Shown: positions 55,833 through 64,000 of the stretch, one piece after another | How the letters are laid out: every line of letters begins with the position of its first letter | How positions within the stretch are numbered: the first letter of the stretch is position 1 | Program-made: the position numbers and the translations under genes | Assembly (NCBI GenBank): GCA_913061005.1 | Contig: CAJXSH010000001.1 | Location: 62,001-126,000, forward strand | DNA length: 64,000 nt | Reading direction: 5' to 3' | From: an uncultured Ectothiorhodospiraceae bacterium | Lineage (GTDB): Bacteria; Pseudomonadota; Gammaproteobacteria; Nitrococcales; Nitrococcaceae | The notes under the pieces: model-generated | The model's input: only the letters and a program-made list of their open reading frames with translations | Databases searched by the model: none | What the model was told of the DNA's origin: nothing

Positions 55833-57754
55833 GCCTTGTCGATCTGGCACAGGCCGCGCTGGCGGAGGACGGGCCGTTTGCCGATTGCATTGATGGTTAC
55901 CGGCCGCGGCCACAGCAGGCCGCCATGGCGGGTGCGGTGGCCGGCGCCATTGAACAGGGCGACAGCCTGGTGGTGGAGGCCGGCACCGGGACCGGCAAGA
56001 CCCTTGCCTATCTGATCCCCGCCCTGCTGGCCGGGCGCCGGGTGATCGTCTCGACCGGCACCCGGACGTTGCAGGATCAGCTCTACCATCGCGATCTGCC
56101 AATGGCCCGTGCGGCGCTGGAACGGCCCGTTCGAACCGCTCTGCTCAAGGGCCGGTCGAATTATCTCTGCCTCTATCGCATGGAGCGCACCCTCGAGGAG
56201 GGCCGGCTGGAGGATGCCGGGATGGCCGACACCCTCCAGCAGCTCAAGGCCTGGTCGGGTCACACCCGCAGCGGCGATCTGGCCGAGCACCCGGCCGGAC
56301 CGCCGCCGGGACGGTTGCTGCCCCGGGTGACCTCCACCGCGGATAATTGCCTGGGGCAGAACTGCCCGCTCTACAGCGAGTGCTTTCTCATGGAGGCGCG
56401 CCGCCAGGCCCAGGAGGCCGAAATCGTGGTGGTCAACCATCACCTGCTGCTTGCCGACTGGTCACTGCGCCAGGGCGGCTTTGGCGAGGTGCTGCCCGAG
56501 GCCGATGTCTACATCCTGGATGAGGCCCACCAGCTGCCCGAGACCGCAGCACGCTTTTTTGGACTCAGTCTCTCATCGCGCCAGCTCCAGGATCTGGTCC
56601 GGGATACCCGTGTGGAGCAACAGCGGGAAGCCGGTGACAGCGCGGATATCCTGGATGCGGCCGCCGTTGTCGAGCGCTGCAGCGCCGATATGAGACTGGC
56701 GCTGGGAGAAACCGGAAAATCCGCCTGGGCGGCCATCCGCGACGAGGCGACACCGCTCGCCCAGGGGCTGATGAATGCCCTGCATGGTCTGACCGAGACG
56801 CTGGCGCCGCAGGCAGCCCGGGGCCGGGGCCTTGAGAACTGCCACCGACGCGCCGAGGCGCTGCTCGGGACACTGAAGGCCTTTCTTGAGAACGGCGACG
56901 AGGACAATCGGGTCGGCTGGGTGGAGACCCGCAGCCAGGGATTCATCCTGCGGCTCACCCCGCTGGATGTGGCCGACCACTTTGCCGGCCATCGCGAACG
57001 TCATGGCAGCAGCTGGATCCTGACTTCGGCGACCCTCGCTGTGGGCGAGGACTTTGGTCACTTTACCCAGCGCATGGGGCTGCCCGATGCCAGGACGCTT
57101 CAGCTGGATTCGCCTTTTGATTATGCCCACCATGCGCTTTTGTACCTGCCGCCGGATCTTCCGGCACCGGGAGAGGCGGGCTTCAACCAGGCCTATCTCG
57201 ACGCGGTCGAGCCGGTGCTCAGGGCCAGCCAGGGCCGGGCGTTTTTGCTCTTTACCAGTCATCGGGCACTGCGGGAGGCCGCCGAGACCTTGCGAAGCCG
57301 GGGCTGGTCGGATCTGCTGGTGCAGGGCGAGGGCGCTCAGCAGCAGCTGCTGGAGCGTTTTCGCGAGCGTGCCGGGGGCGTGCTGCTGGGCACGCAGTCA
57401 TTCTGGGAAGGCGTTGATGTCCGTGGCGAGGCGTTGTCCTGTGTGATGATCGACAAACTGCCCTTCGCCTCACCATCCGAGCCGGTATTGCAGGCGCGCA
57501 TGGCCTGGCTGCGGGCGCAGGGCGACAATCCATTTGCCCACCATCAGTTGCCCGAGGCAGTGATCAGCCTCCGGCAGGGGGTGGGCCGGCTGATACGGGA
57601 TGCCGATGACCGGGGCGTCCTGGTGCTGGGCGACAATCGCCTGACAAGCCGTTCCTATGGCCGTCATTTTCTCGACAGTCTTCCCCCCATGCCGTTGACC
57701 CATCGTCTGGATGAGGTCGAGGCGTTTTTCGCTCAGTCCTCCACCAGCTCGTAG
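55829..57754 (+). CDS. yoaA: DinG/YoaA-family ATP-dependent helicase
   Basis: XPD-like iron-sulfur DNA helicase for repair. Walker [18 protein letters not shown], the iron-sulfur cysteines Cys114, Cys174, Cys179 and Cys185 (NYLC, NCLGQNC, SEC), the DEAH box [12 protein letters not shown] and motif [17 protein letters not shown] are all visible. Length 641 matches YoaA (636) rather than the longer DinG (716). The start at ATG 55829 overlaps dsbB by four bases. The end overlaps convergent ectC by 22 bases. Confidence 0.92.
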   Translation: MSLVDLAQAALAEDGPFADCIDGYRPRPQQAAMAGAVAGAIEQGDSLVVEAGTGTGKTLAYLIPALLAGRRVIVSTGTRTLQDQLYHRDLPMARAALERPVRTALLKGRSNYLCLYRMERTLEEGRLEDAGMADTLQQLKAWSGHTRSGDLAEHPAGPPPGRLLPRVTSTADNCLGQNCPLYSECFLMEARRQAQEAEIVVVNHHLLLADWSLRQGGFGEVLPEADVYILDEAHQLPETAARFFGLSLSSRQLQDLVRDTRVEQQREAGDSADILDAAAVVERCSADMRLALGETGKSAWAAIRDEATPLAQGLMNALHGLTETLAPQAARGRGLENCHRRAEALLGTLKAFLENGDEDNRVGWVETRSQGFILRLTPLDVADHFAGHRERHGSSWILTSATLAVGEDFGHFTQRMGLPDARTLQLDSPFDYAHHALLYLPPDLPAPGEAGFNQAYLDAVEPVLRASQGRAFLLFTSHRALREAAETLRSRGWSDLLVQGEGAQQQLLERFRERAGGVLLGTQSFWEGVDVRGEALSCVMIDKLPFASPSEPVLQARMAWLRAQGDNPFAHHQLPEAVISLRQGVGRLIRDADDRGVLVLGDNRLTSRSYGRHFLDSLPPMPLTHRLDEVEAFFAQSSTSS

Positions 57755-58122
57755 GACCCATCGGCATCGTGGGTTTCACGGCCCGTCACCGGCGGGTTGA
57801 ATGCACAGATCAGTCGCATGTCTTCGGACCCGCCGCGCAGGATATGCCGGTCATGCTGGTCCAGTGCGTACAGGACACCATCACGAATCGGGTGAATCTC
57901 GCCGGTGGCGAGATCCTCGATGCTGCCGTCGCCGGCCACGCAGTACACCGCCTCGAGATGGTTCTTGTACCACAGCTGCAGCTCGGCACCGGCGGGGATG
58001 ATGGTCTCGTGGAACGAAAACCCCATGCCGTCCTTTTTCAGCAGCAGCCGCCGGCTGGTCCATCCCGGGCCCTCCACCTCTTGGTCGGAGCCCTTGATGT
58101 TTTCGATATCGACGATTTTCAT
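57733..58122 (-). CDS. ectC: L-ectoine synthase
   Basis: Cyclises N-gamma-acetyl-2,4-diaminobutyrate to the osmolyte ectoine. The cupin protein begins [21 protein letters not shown] and contains the metal and substrate region [17 protein letters not shown] and [14 protein letters not shown]. Length 129 is normal. It lies 33 bases after ectA; ectB, which normally sits between them, is absent. The 5' side has only a weak purine SD. Confidence 0.96.
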   Translation of the reverse strand: MKIVDIENIKGSDQEVEGPGWTSRRLLLKKDGMGFSFHETIIPAGAELQLWYKNHLEAVYCVAGDGSIEDLATGEIHPIRDGVLYALDQHDRHILRGGSEDMRLICAFNPPVTGRETHDADGSYELVED

Positions 58123-58155
58123 GATCTGGTTCTCTGGCAGTGCCTGGGGGTTGCG

Positions 58156-58689
58156 CTACGGCGCCAGGCGGTTGAGGGCATCGGGCCGGTACGGGCCGAT
58201 GGTAAAAAGCTCTTCGGCCGCATGGCCGGGCTCGGGAAAGTCCTCCGGGGCAAAGCAGGGCGACACGCGGCAATCGGTCTCAAGCTCCCGGGCCATCGCC
58301 TGAAACAGCGCCCTCGAGGCCTCGTTATCCGGGGCGATGGTGGTCTCGAGCATGCTGGCACGGTCGGCACCGGGCTGGCGGAGGAAAGCGGCGATAAGCC
58401 GCTTGCCCAGCCCCTGGCCCTGGTGATCGGGGTGGATTCCCACCTGCCATAGAAAGATCACCTCGGGATGGCGCGGGCGGCGATACCCGCTGGCAAAACC
58501 CACCACCTTGCCCTGCCGCTCGGCGACGACACAGGTGTCGGCAAAATCCCTTGCCAACAGCATGTAGAGGTAACTCGAGTTCAAATCCAGGGTGCCGGTC
58601 GCCCTGGCCACCTCCCACATGGCACCGCCCTCGTCATGCTCGGGGGCGCGTAGACGGATGCCCTGGTCGGGGATTTCCTCGAGAATCAC
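58156..58689 (-). CDS. ectA: L-2,4-diaminobutyric acid acetyltransferase
   Basis: GNAT enzyme acetylating diaminobutyrate, the second step of ectoine synthesis. LRAPEHDEGGAMWEVARATGTLDLNSSYLYMLLARDFADTC and the acetyl-CoA loop VGIHPDHQGQGLGKRL are diagnostic. The GTG at 58689 has AGGAG nine bases upstream and gives 177 residues, slightly short at the N-terminus compared with some EctA. The substrate-producing aminotransferase EctB must be encoded elsewhere. It diverges from the MFS gene. Confidence 0.95.
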   Translation of the reverse strand: MILEEIPDQGIRLRAPEHDEGGAMWEVARATGTLDLNSSYLYMLLARDFADTCVVAERQGKVVGFASGYRRPRHPEVIFLWQVGIHPDHQGQGLGKRLIAAFLRQPGADRASMLETTIAPDNEASRALFQAMARELETDCRVSPCFAPEDFPEPGHAAEELFTIGPYRPDALNRLAP

Positions 58690-58770
58690 GGATGATCACT
58701 CCTGCCGGGGTTGTTGCCGGGGTAGGGCGAAGATCTTAGCAATGCCGTCCCGGGGCTTGCCAATCGATCA

Positions 58771-58799
58771 TGGCCAATCGCCGATGGCTGCACTAGAAT
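58771..58799 (+). promoter_or_regulatory. Possible promoter of the MFS gene, implying a leaderless message
   Basis: TGGCCA (58771-58776), 17 bases, TAGAAT (58794-58799). The GTG start at 58806 is only six bases after the -10, so transcription would begin at or next to the start codon. No SD is possible in that space. Confidence 0.4.
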
Positions 58800-58805
58800 C
58801 CGGCC

Positions 58806-60092
58806 GTGTACCGCGTTATCTCGCCATTTGTCGCGCTCTTTGTCTCGATCGGGTTATTGCTCGGCGGCGGTGGGCTGCTGACCACGCTGGTGGGTGTGCG
58901 GATGTCCGAGGAGACCTTCCCCACCACCCTGATCGGTGTGATCACCGCCTGCTATCCGGTGGGCTTTGTCATTGGCACGCGCCTTTGCGCTCCCATCATT
59001 GCGGCCGTCGGGCATATCCGCAGCTTTGCCGCGTTTGCGGCCATGGCAGCGATCAGCACGCTGGTTTATCCGATGTTGATCACTCCCTGGGTGTGGGCGG
59101 GGCTGCGTCTGGCGTACGGACTCAGTCTGGCCGGGCTTTTCATGGTCACCGAAAGCTGGCTGAACGATCGCACACCCACCGAGCGCCGCGGCCAGGTCCT
59201 GGGCGTCTACAGCATTGTGACCTATGTCGCGCTTGGCGGGGGGCAGTTTCTGTTGCTCACCGGTCGCTCCGGGGGCTTCGAGCTCTTCAGCCTGGCGGCG
59301 ATGCTGATCGCCGCGGCGGTGGTGCCGGTGACCATCACGCGGATCGTCTCGCCGGAGCTGCCCAGCATCGAGCGGGTCACCCTGCGGGCCCTTCTGGATG
59401 CCTCGCCACTGGGGGTGGTGGGATCGGCGCTGGCGGGCATGATCAACGGCGCCTTCCTCGGGCTCGCGCCGGTCTATGCCCGTGAGACCGGATTTGCCGA
59501 TGCCGGCATCGCGCTGCTGATGGGCTTGTCGATCCTCGGCGGATTTTTGCTTCAGTGGCCCATCGGTCATCTGTCGGACCGGTTCAACCGGCGGGACGTG
59601 CTGGTGGGGGTCAGTCTTGCCATGTCGGTGTGCAGTCTGGCGATCGTACTCGCCACGGGCCACGGGCCTGTGTGGGTCATCGCATTGGCCGTGCTCTGGG
59701 GCGGGCTGGCATTTACCCTCTACCCCATCGCGCTGTCGCTCGCCAATGATTTCCTCAGTCGCGCCCAGATGCTGGGTGCCACCGCCGGGTTGCTCCTGGT
59801 CCATGGTCTGGGGATGATCATCGGACCGTTGGTGGCCTCCCAGCTCATGGCCCTGATCGGGCCGGTGGGGCTTTTCTACGCCCTGGCCGGCGCCGGGCTG
59901 GCCCTGGGGGCCTTCGCCTGGCTGCGCCAGCGGATCGGGCCGCCGATTCCGGTCGGCGAGCCGGATACCTATCGGGTGGTGCCACGGGAAGGGGTTTATG
60001 CCGGTGGCCTGGACCCGCGCTATGAGGAAGTGCAATTGGAGTTTCAGTTCGACGAAGAGCCGCCGGCGCCCACACCGGAGACCGAGCCATGA
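58806..60092 (+). CDS. MFS transporter (YcaD-like)
   Basis: Twelve-segment major facilitator permease, 428 residues. SEETFPTTLIGVITACYPVGFVIGTRL, the MFS loop WLNDRTPTERRGQVLGVYS and the HLSDRFNRRDVLVG A-like motif match the YcaD family. The C-terminal tail is hydrophilic and acidic with Tyr/Glu (about 50 residues). Substrate unknown. The start GTG is supported by the first membrane segment; a later start would delete it. It overlaps tsaB by ATGA. Confidence 0.85.
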   Translation: MYRVISPFVALFVSIGLLLGGGGLLTTLVGVRMSEETFPTTLIGVITACYPVGFVIGTRLCAPIIAAVGHIRSFAAFAAMAAISTLVYPMLITPWVWAGLRLAYGLSLAGLFMVTESWLNDRTPTERRGQVLGVYSIVTYVALGGGQFLLLTGRSGGFELFSLAAMLIAAAVVPVTITRIVSPELPSIERVTLRALLDASPLGVVGSALAGMINGAFLGLAPVYARETGFADAGIALLMGLSILGGFLLQWPIGHLSDRFNRRDVLVGVSLAMSVCSLAIVLATGHGPVWVIALAVLWGGLAFTLYPIALSLANDFLSRAQMLGATAGLLLVHGLGMIIGPLVASQLMALIGPVGLFYALAGAGLALGAFAWLRQRIGPPIPVGEPDTYRVVPREGVYAGGLDPRYEEVQLEFQFDEEPPAPTPETEP

Positions 60093-60787
60093 GTGGATCC
60101 CCCGTCATTCTGGGGCTTGAGGCCGCCACCGGCGTCAGCTCGGTGGCATTGATGCATGGCGGTCAGGTCATCACCCGGCGCCATGATCACGGCCGGGCGC
60201 GGACCGATGCGCTGTTGTCGCTGGCCGACGAGTTGCTGGCCGAAGCCGGGGTCCGGCGCTCGGCCCTGGACGCGGTGGCCTGTGGTCGCGGGCCGGGTGG
60301 GTTTACCGGTGTGCGCATCGGCGTCGGTGTCGCCCAGGGGATCGCGATGGGGGTCGGCTGCCCGGTGGTGGGGTTATCGACCCTGCAGATCCTTGCCGAG
60401 ACCGCCCGGGCGGCGCACCCCGGGCGTCAGGCCATCGCGGCGCTGCTCGATGCCCGAATGGGTGAGGTCTATGCCGGCTGCTATCGCGTCGATGACGCCG
60501 GATGGACCACGGCGGTGGGCGCGGAGTGGCTGGCAGACCCCGACACATGGACGCTGCCGACGGGGGATTGGTTGGGCGTGGGCAGCGGTTTCGCCCGCTT
60601 TCCGGCGCTGGCACACCGCGACGGGCTGGTCGGGTGTGAGGCGGGGATGGTGCCGGAGATGCATTGTGCAATGGCACTGGCCGCGGCGCGGTTTGCCGCC
60701 GGTGAGATCCTGCGGCCCGAAGCACTCGAGCCCCGCTATCTGCGCGATCGGGTGGCCCACCAAACACCCGTGGGTGGCGATGGTTGA
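60089..60787 (+). CDS. tsaB: tRNA threonylcarbamoyladenosine biosynthesis protein TsaB
   Basis: Partner of TsaD and TsaE in making t6A37 of tRNAs. ILGLEAATGVSSVALMHGG is the ASKHA phosphate loop, and CGRGPGGFTGVRIGVGVAQGIA the diagnostic motif, with LLDARMGEVYAGCY further on. Length 232 equals E. coli TsaB (231). It is translationally coupled to the MFS gene; its stop lies inside the heat-shock promoter of the next gene. Confidence 0.95.
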   Translation: MSGSPVILGLEAATGVSSVALMHGGQVITRRHDHGRARTDALLSLADELLAEAGVRRSALDAVACGRGPGGFTGVRIGVGVAQGIAMGVGCPVVGLSTLQILAETARAAHPGRQAIAALLDARMGEVYAGCYRVDDAGWTTAVGAEWLADPDTWTLPTGDWLGVGSGFARFPALAHRDGLVGCEAGMVPEMHCAMALAAARFAAGEILRPEALEPRYLRDRVAHQTPVGGDG

Positions 60788-60809
60788 AACCCTTGTCCCT
60801 TGTCCATAT
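60783..60809 (+). promoter_or_regulatory. Sigma-32-like promoter of the small heat-shock gene
   Basis: GTTGAAA (60783-60789), 12 bases, GTCCATAT (60802-60809), compared with CTTGAAA and CCCCATnT. Six of seven and five of seven fixed positions agree. The -35 overlaps the tsaB stop. Confidence 0.6.
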
Positions 60810-60872
60810 ATCGGTAGACGAGGGAGGGATGGAAAGTGAGCAACGATTCATCTCATCAAGGAGGTAACCATC

Positions 60873-61319
60873 ATGGAGCTCAAACCCTATCGACCCATCG
60901 GCGGATTAATGGATCTGCGACGCGAACTCGATCGTTTCTTCGACGCCCCCTGGTTGGGCGGTGCGCCGGATGGCTCGACCGTTGAGACCAGCCAGTGGGT
61001 CCCGGCGGTGGACATCCGCGAGGAGGCCGATCATTACCGGGTAGAGGCGGATATTCCGGGCGTCAAGCCGGCGGATATCGAGGTCACCATGGAGCACGGC
61101 ATGCTCAGCATCCAGGGTGAGCGGCGCACCGAACATGAGCAGACCGAGCACGGAGTGCGCCGGATGGAGCGTTCCCACGGGGTGTTCTACCGGCGGTTCG
61201 CGCTGCCCGATGATGCCGACCCGGAGGCCATCGAAGCCAAGGGCCATGACGGTGTGCTGACCGTCACCATTGGCAAGCACAAGGCCAGTCACAGCCGCCG
61301 GATTCCGGTGAAACACTAA
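60873..61319 (+). CDS. Hsp20/alpha-crystallin family chaperone
   Basis: ATP-independent holdase that keeps unfolded proteins soluble. The 148-residue protein has a short N-arm (MELKPYRPIGGLMDLRRELDRFF), the alpha-crystallin domain (WVPAVDIREEADHYRVEADIPGVKPADIEVTMEHGMLSI, GVFYRRFALPDDADP) and a short tail with RRIPVKH, carrying an I-P-V version of the IxI/V motif. An exceptionally good SD, AAGGAGGT, precedes the ATG. Confidence 0.93.
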   Translation: MELKPYRPIGGLMDLRRELDRFFDAPWLGGAPDGSTVETSQWVPAVDIREEADHYRVEADIPGVKPADIEVTMEHGMLSIQGERRTEHEQTEHGVRRMERSHGVFYRRFALPDDADPEAIEAKGHDGVLTVTIGKHKASHSRRIPVKH

Positions 61320-61384
61320 CCATTCAGGGTTTTACGTATCGGGCCGATGACCGTAGGCTAGCCCCTGGGTCAGGAGCCTTATCG

Positions 61385-61927
61385 ATGCGTAAAACCCTTC
61401 AGTCAAACCGGGCGACGACCTATGTCGTCAATCCATTCCCGGGCGACGATCACGACCACCAGCACTGTATTGACGAGGCCCTTGCCGAGGCGGAGCGGCT
61501 CTGCGCCGAGCGGGGACGCCGCCTGACGGCGCTGCGTCGACGGGTGCTCGAGTTGATCTGGGCCAGCCATCAGCCGGTCAAGGCCTATGAGCTGCTGGCA
61601 CGGCTCCAGGAGGCATCGGCCTCGGCGGCGCCGCCCACCGTCTATCGGGCCCTGGACTTTCTCCTGGCCGAGGGGCTGATCCATCGTCTCGCTTCGCTCA
61701 ACGCCTACGTGGGCTGTGGCCAGCCCGACCACCACCATGCCGGGCAGTTTCTAATCTGTCAGGGCTGTGAGGCGGTGGCCGAGCTGGATGATCCGGCCAT
61801 TGCCGGGCTCATCCGTGAGAAAGCCGAAAACCAGGGGTTTTCGTTGGTGGATCAGACCATCGAACTGGAGGGGCTGTGCCCGGAGTGTCGCGACAACGCG
61901 AATGACCGGGGTGTTGTCCATGACTGA
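61385..61927 (+). CDS. zur: Fur-family zinc-responsive regulator (Zur-like)
   Basis: Repressor of zinc uptake in Zur orthologues. A 180-residue protein with a winged-helix domain (LTALRRRVLELIWASHQPVKAYELL, PPTVYRALDFLLAEGLIHRL) and a dimer domain with zinc cysteines CQGC and CPEC. The His-rich N-terminus HDHQHC and the QPDHHHAGQFLIC segment are typical of Zur rather than Fur or PerR. It overlaps ubiG by eight bases. No znuABC is nearby. Confidence 0.85.
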   Translation: MRKTLQSNRATTYVVNPFPGDDHDHQHCIDEALAEAERLCAERGRRLTALRRRVLELIWASHQPVKAYELLARLQEASASAAPPTVYRALDFLLAEGLIHRLASLNAYVGCGQPDHHHAGQFLICQGCEAVAELDDPAIAGLIREKAENQGFSLVDQTIELEGLCPECRDNANDRGVVHD

Positions 61928-62684
61928 TGCCAGCGGCGAGAGTGTCGACCCCCGGGAAACCGCGCATTATCACCGCCTGGCCCAGGCCTGGTGGGATCCG
62001 GATGGGCCCTTCTGGCCGTTGCACGGGCTCAACCGGTTTCGCGTGGGGTATCTCCGGCAACGCATCGCCGAGCATTACCACAGCGACGCGGATGATCGAC
62101 CCGCTGCGGGGCTGCGGGTGCTGGATATCGGCTGCGGTGGCGGTATCTTAAGCGAATCCATGGCCCGCCTGGGCGCGACGGTCACGGGAATCGACCCGGT
62201 GGCGCGCAATATCGCCATCGCCAGCGATCACGCCGCCCAGTCCGGTCTGGATATCGATTATCGCTGCGAGACGGTCGAATCCCACCAGGCCAGCACCGGG
62301 CCTTATGACGTGGTGCTCAACATGGAGGTGGTCGAGCATGTCGAGGGATTGCCGGCGTTTCTTAAGGCTTGCGCCGCCCAGGTCCGTTCCGGTGGCATGA
62401 TGTTTGTTGCCACCATCAACCGCACCCCCCTGGCGGGCGTGACGGCGATCTTTGGTGCCGAGTATGTCCTGCGCTGGCTGCCGCGGGGTACCCATCAGTA
62501 CCGCAAGCTGCGGCGACCCGCCGAGGTCGAGGCGCCCCTGGCGGCGGCGGGGCTCTCGGTGGTCGACCGCACCGGCGTGGCGGTCAGCCCGGTGACGCGG
62601 CGGTTCCGCTACACATCCAGTCTGGCGGTCAACTATATGATGACGGCCATTCGCGAGAACAAGCCGGGGGTGTCGCTTGCCTAG
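61920..62684 (+). CDS. ubiG: Ubiquinone biosynthesis O-methyltransferase UbiG
   Basis: SAM-dependent enzyme for both O-methylations in ubiquinone synthesis. AQAWWDPDGPFWPLHGLNRFRVGYL is the UbiG signature, with SAM motif I VLDIGCGGGILSESMARLGA and VVLNMEVVEHVEGLP. The C-terminal YMMTAIRENKPG is also conserved. Length 254 is normal. The ATG at 61920 overlaps the zur end. Confidence 0.96.
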   Translation: MTDASGESVDPRETAHYHRLAQAWWDPDGPFWPLHGLNRFRVGYLRQRIAEHYHSDADDRPAAGLRVLDIGCGGGILSESMARLGATVTGIDPVARNIAIASDHAAQSGLDIDYRCETVESHQASTGPYDVVLNMEVVEHVEGLPAFLKACAAQVRSGGMMFVATINRTPLAGVTAIFGAEYVLRWLPRGTHQYRKLRRPAEVEAPLAAAGLSVVDRTGVAVSPVTRRFRYTSSLAVNYMMTAIRENKPGVSLA

Positions 62685-62700
62685 TCCCCGGGGTGCGGCG

Positions 62701-63513
62701 ATGCTTTTCGCCATGGCTGGCTGGCTTCTGGCCGGTGTGGCCATGGCGCTCGAGCTGGATGGCCCCCGACGCCAGGGGGGTCTGTTGCACGGCGAGGTGC
62801 CGCCCGGCAGTGAGGTGCGTTTTCTTGGCCATGCGGTCCCGGTGGATGCCGAGGGGCGTTTTCTGCTGGGGCTGGGCCGGGACGCCCCCGAGCAGCCGGT
62901 GATCACGGTGACGGCCGCCGATGGAAGCGTGACCCGCCACCGGCTGACGATCGAGACCCGTGCCTACGACATCCAGCGCATTGACGGATTACCGGACAAT
63001 CAGGTCAGTCCCGATGCCGAGACCCTGGCGCGGATCCGGCGGGATGCGGCGTTGGTTCGCGATGCCCGCGCCCGGCGTCTGCCACAGCGTTTCTTCGATG
63101 CCGGCTGGCGCTGGCCGGTCACCGGGCCGATTTCTGGCGTTTATGGCAGCCAGCGCATTCTCAATGGTCAGCCCCGACAACCCCATTACGGCATCGATAT
63201 CGCCCGCCCCACCGGCACACCGGTGCGGGCGCCGTCGGACGGGGTGGTCACCCTGGCCGAGCCGGATCTTTTTTTCTCGGGCGGGACGCTGATTGTCGAT
63301 CATGGCCAGGGGCTGTCGTCGAGCTTTCTGCATCTATCCGAAATGCTCGTCTCACCGGGCGAGGCGATCCGTCGCGGTCAGGTCATCGCCCGGGTCGGCG
63401 CCACCGGACGGGTGACCGGCGCCCACCTGGACTGGCGCATGAACTGGTTCGATCAGCGCATCGATCCCACCTTGCTGGTTCCACCCATGCAGGAGGTGCG
63501 GGGCAATGACTGA
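62701..63513 (+). CDS. M23-family metallopeptidase-like protein (LytM domain)
   Basis: Exported murein endopeptidase-like protein. The ATG at 62701 gives a signal (MLFAMAGWLLAGVAMALE); a TTG at 62677 is possible. An N-terminal beta domain precedes the LytM fold: ISGVYGSQRILNGQPRQPHYGIDIARPTGTPVRAPSDGVV. The first zinc pair (HYGID) is intact, but the usual HxH reads HLD in VTGAHLDWRMNWF, so one zinc ligand is Asp or the protein is regulatory. Length 270. The end overlaps the next gene. Confidence 0.85.
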   Translation: MLFAMAGWLLAGVAMALELDGPRRQGGLLHGEVPPGSEVRFLGHAVPVDAEGRFLLGLGRDAPEQPVITVTAADGSVTRHRLTIETRAYDIQRIDGLPDNQVSPDAETLARIRRDAALVRDARARRLPQRFFDAGWRWPVTGPISGVYGSQRILNGQPRQPHYGIDIARPTGTPVRAPSDGVVTLAEPDLFFSGGTLIVDHGQGLSSSFLHLSEMLVSPGEAIRRGQVIARVGATGRVTGAHLDWRMNWFDQRIDPTLLVPPMQEVRGND

Positions 63514-64000
63514 ATCGAATCGATTGGTGGTGGTGCTTGGGGATCAACTGGATCGCCAGAGCGCGCTTTTTGATGACCTGGATGCCGGCCGCGATCGGGT
63601 CTGGATGACCGAGGCGAGTGCCGAGGCCTCCCGGGACGCGGTGCATCAACAGCGTCTTGTGCTGTTTTTTGCGGCCATGCGTCACCTCCGCGATGAATTG
63701 CGTGGCCGTGGGGTGACGGTGGAATACCACGCCATCGAGGACCACCCCGCCGGGGCGGCGCCGCGAAGCCTGGCCGACCATCTGGCCGACGACCTGGACC
63801 GGCTGCGGCCGGCCGAGGTTGTCATGATGGAATGCGGTGACTGGCAGATCGAGCAGGCCCTCTGCGCGGTGATTGCCGAACGCGGAATCCCGCTGGACTG
63901 GCGCGACGACAGGCACTTTCTGGCCAGCCGCGCCGACTTTGCCCGCTGGGCCGAGGGGCGGCGCAGTCTCACGATGGAATATTTCTATCGTCTCATGCGC
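63506..64000 (+). CDS. Photolyase-related protein, N-terminal part (3' end outside window)
   Basis: Cryptochrome/photolyase-related family (DPRP, FeS-BCP/CryPro or bacterial 6-4 photolyase). The ATG at 63506 has AGGAGG nine bases upstream and overlaps the M23 stop. RLVVVLGDQLDRQSALFDDLDAGRDRVWMTEAS, GDWQIEQAL, the DDRHFLASRADFARWAEGRR segment and MEYFYRLMR are family marks. About 165 of some 500 residues are seen; the iron-sulfur cysteines near the C-terminus are outside the window. Confidence 0.88.
   Translation, partial: MTESNRLVVVLGDQLDRQSALFDDLDAGRDRVWMTEASAEASRDAVHQQRLVLFFAAMRHLRDELRGRGVTVEYHAIEDHPAGAAPRSLADHLADDLDRLRPAEVVMMECGDWQIEQALCAVIAERGIPLDWRDDRHFLASRADFARWAEGRRSLTMEYFYRLMR

Noticed and set aside
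58854..60035. 393-codon minus-strand frame opposite the MFS gene
   Set aside because: The product is extremely Gln/His/Arg/Asp-rich, typical of antisense translation of a membrane protein gene.
60810..60872. RNA thermometer in the hsp20 5' leader
   Set aside because: I find no stretch in the leader that pairs with the AAGGAGGT ribosome site, so ROSE or FourU folding is not supported.
1..64000. tRNA, rRNA, CRISPR array, insertion sequence or prophage
   Set aside because: No cloverleaf-like GTTCRANNC-containing gene, no regular spaced repeats, no transposase or phage-type protein was seen by reading. Running tRNAscan-SE and ISfinder would settle it.

Overview
The window is GC-rich bacterial chromosome from a gammaproteobacterium. 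Gene content and order point to the Ectothiorhodospiraceae/Halorhodospiraceae, that is, halophiles of the Spiribacter, Halorhodospira or Alkalilimnicola kind. The clues are the run leuB-asd-fimV-truA-trpFBA-accD-folC-dedD-cvpA-purF-metZ, ectoine genes, a HiPIP, a sulfide:quinone reductase and very tight packing. The genus is an inference; no rRNA or tRNA gene is present to settle it.

Layout. Positions 1-14.6 kb hold one almost unbroken plus-strand run for leucine, aspartate-family, tryptophan, fatty-acid, folate, purine and methionine metabolism, ending in a glycerate kinase and a HEAT-like protein. Positions 14.6-25.6 kb carry lpxH, gltX, cysS, a CorC-like membrane protein, ypjD, ffh, the rpsP-rimM-trmD-rplS ribosomal operon, serB and msrB. 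Positions 25.7-31.3 kb hold a stand-alone acetolactate synthase large subunit and htpG, which is stop/start coupled to minCDE. Positions 31.3-38.8 kb carry a LysM lytic transglycosylase, gloB, a methyltransferase, rnhA and dnaQ (a classical gamma order), a HAD phosphatase, a CinA-like domain protein and a sodium:solute symporter with its small partner. Positions 38.9-44.7 kb are envelope and unknown genes, including cls and a second lytic transglycosylase. Positions 44.7-47.8 kb hold a split class II (B12-dependent) ribonucleotide reductase behind paired NrdR boxes. Positions 47.8-50.5 kb are minor pilins PilV-PilW-PilX and a D-amino-acid aminotransferase. Positions 50.5-55.0 kb are a minus-strand redox/sulfur block: a DsbG-like protein, HiPIP, a TDT-family transporter, a small membrane protein, a Tat-exported sulfide:quinone reductase and a small helical protein. 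Positions 55.3-64 kb carry dsbB, a DinG/YoaA helicase, ectC and ectA without ectB, an MFS permease, tsaB, a small heat-shock protein, zur, ubiG, an M23 peptidase and the start of a photolyase-related gene.

Regulation visible in the sequence: sigma-32-like promoters before htpG and hsp20, NrdR boxes before nrdJ, a strong intrinsic terminator after the HiPIP gene, and several palindromes in promoter regions. Many neighbours overlap by 1-4 bases, and four of eight convergent pairs overlap at their 3' ends.

I saw no insertion sequence, prophage, CRISPR array, tRNA or rRNA. The window is mostly conserved housekeeping sequence. I did not find a clearly new system. The best leads are the sqr-membrane protein-TDT operon, the ectoine locus lacking ectB, the heat-shock-promoted htpG-min arrangement, and a few unknown small genes.
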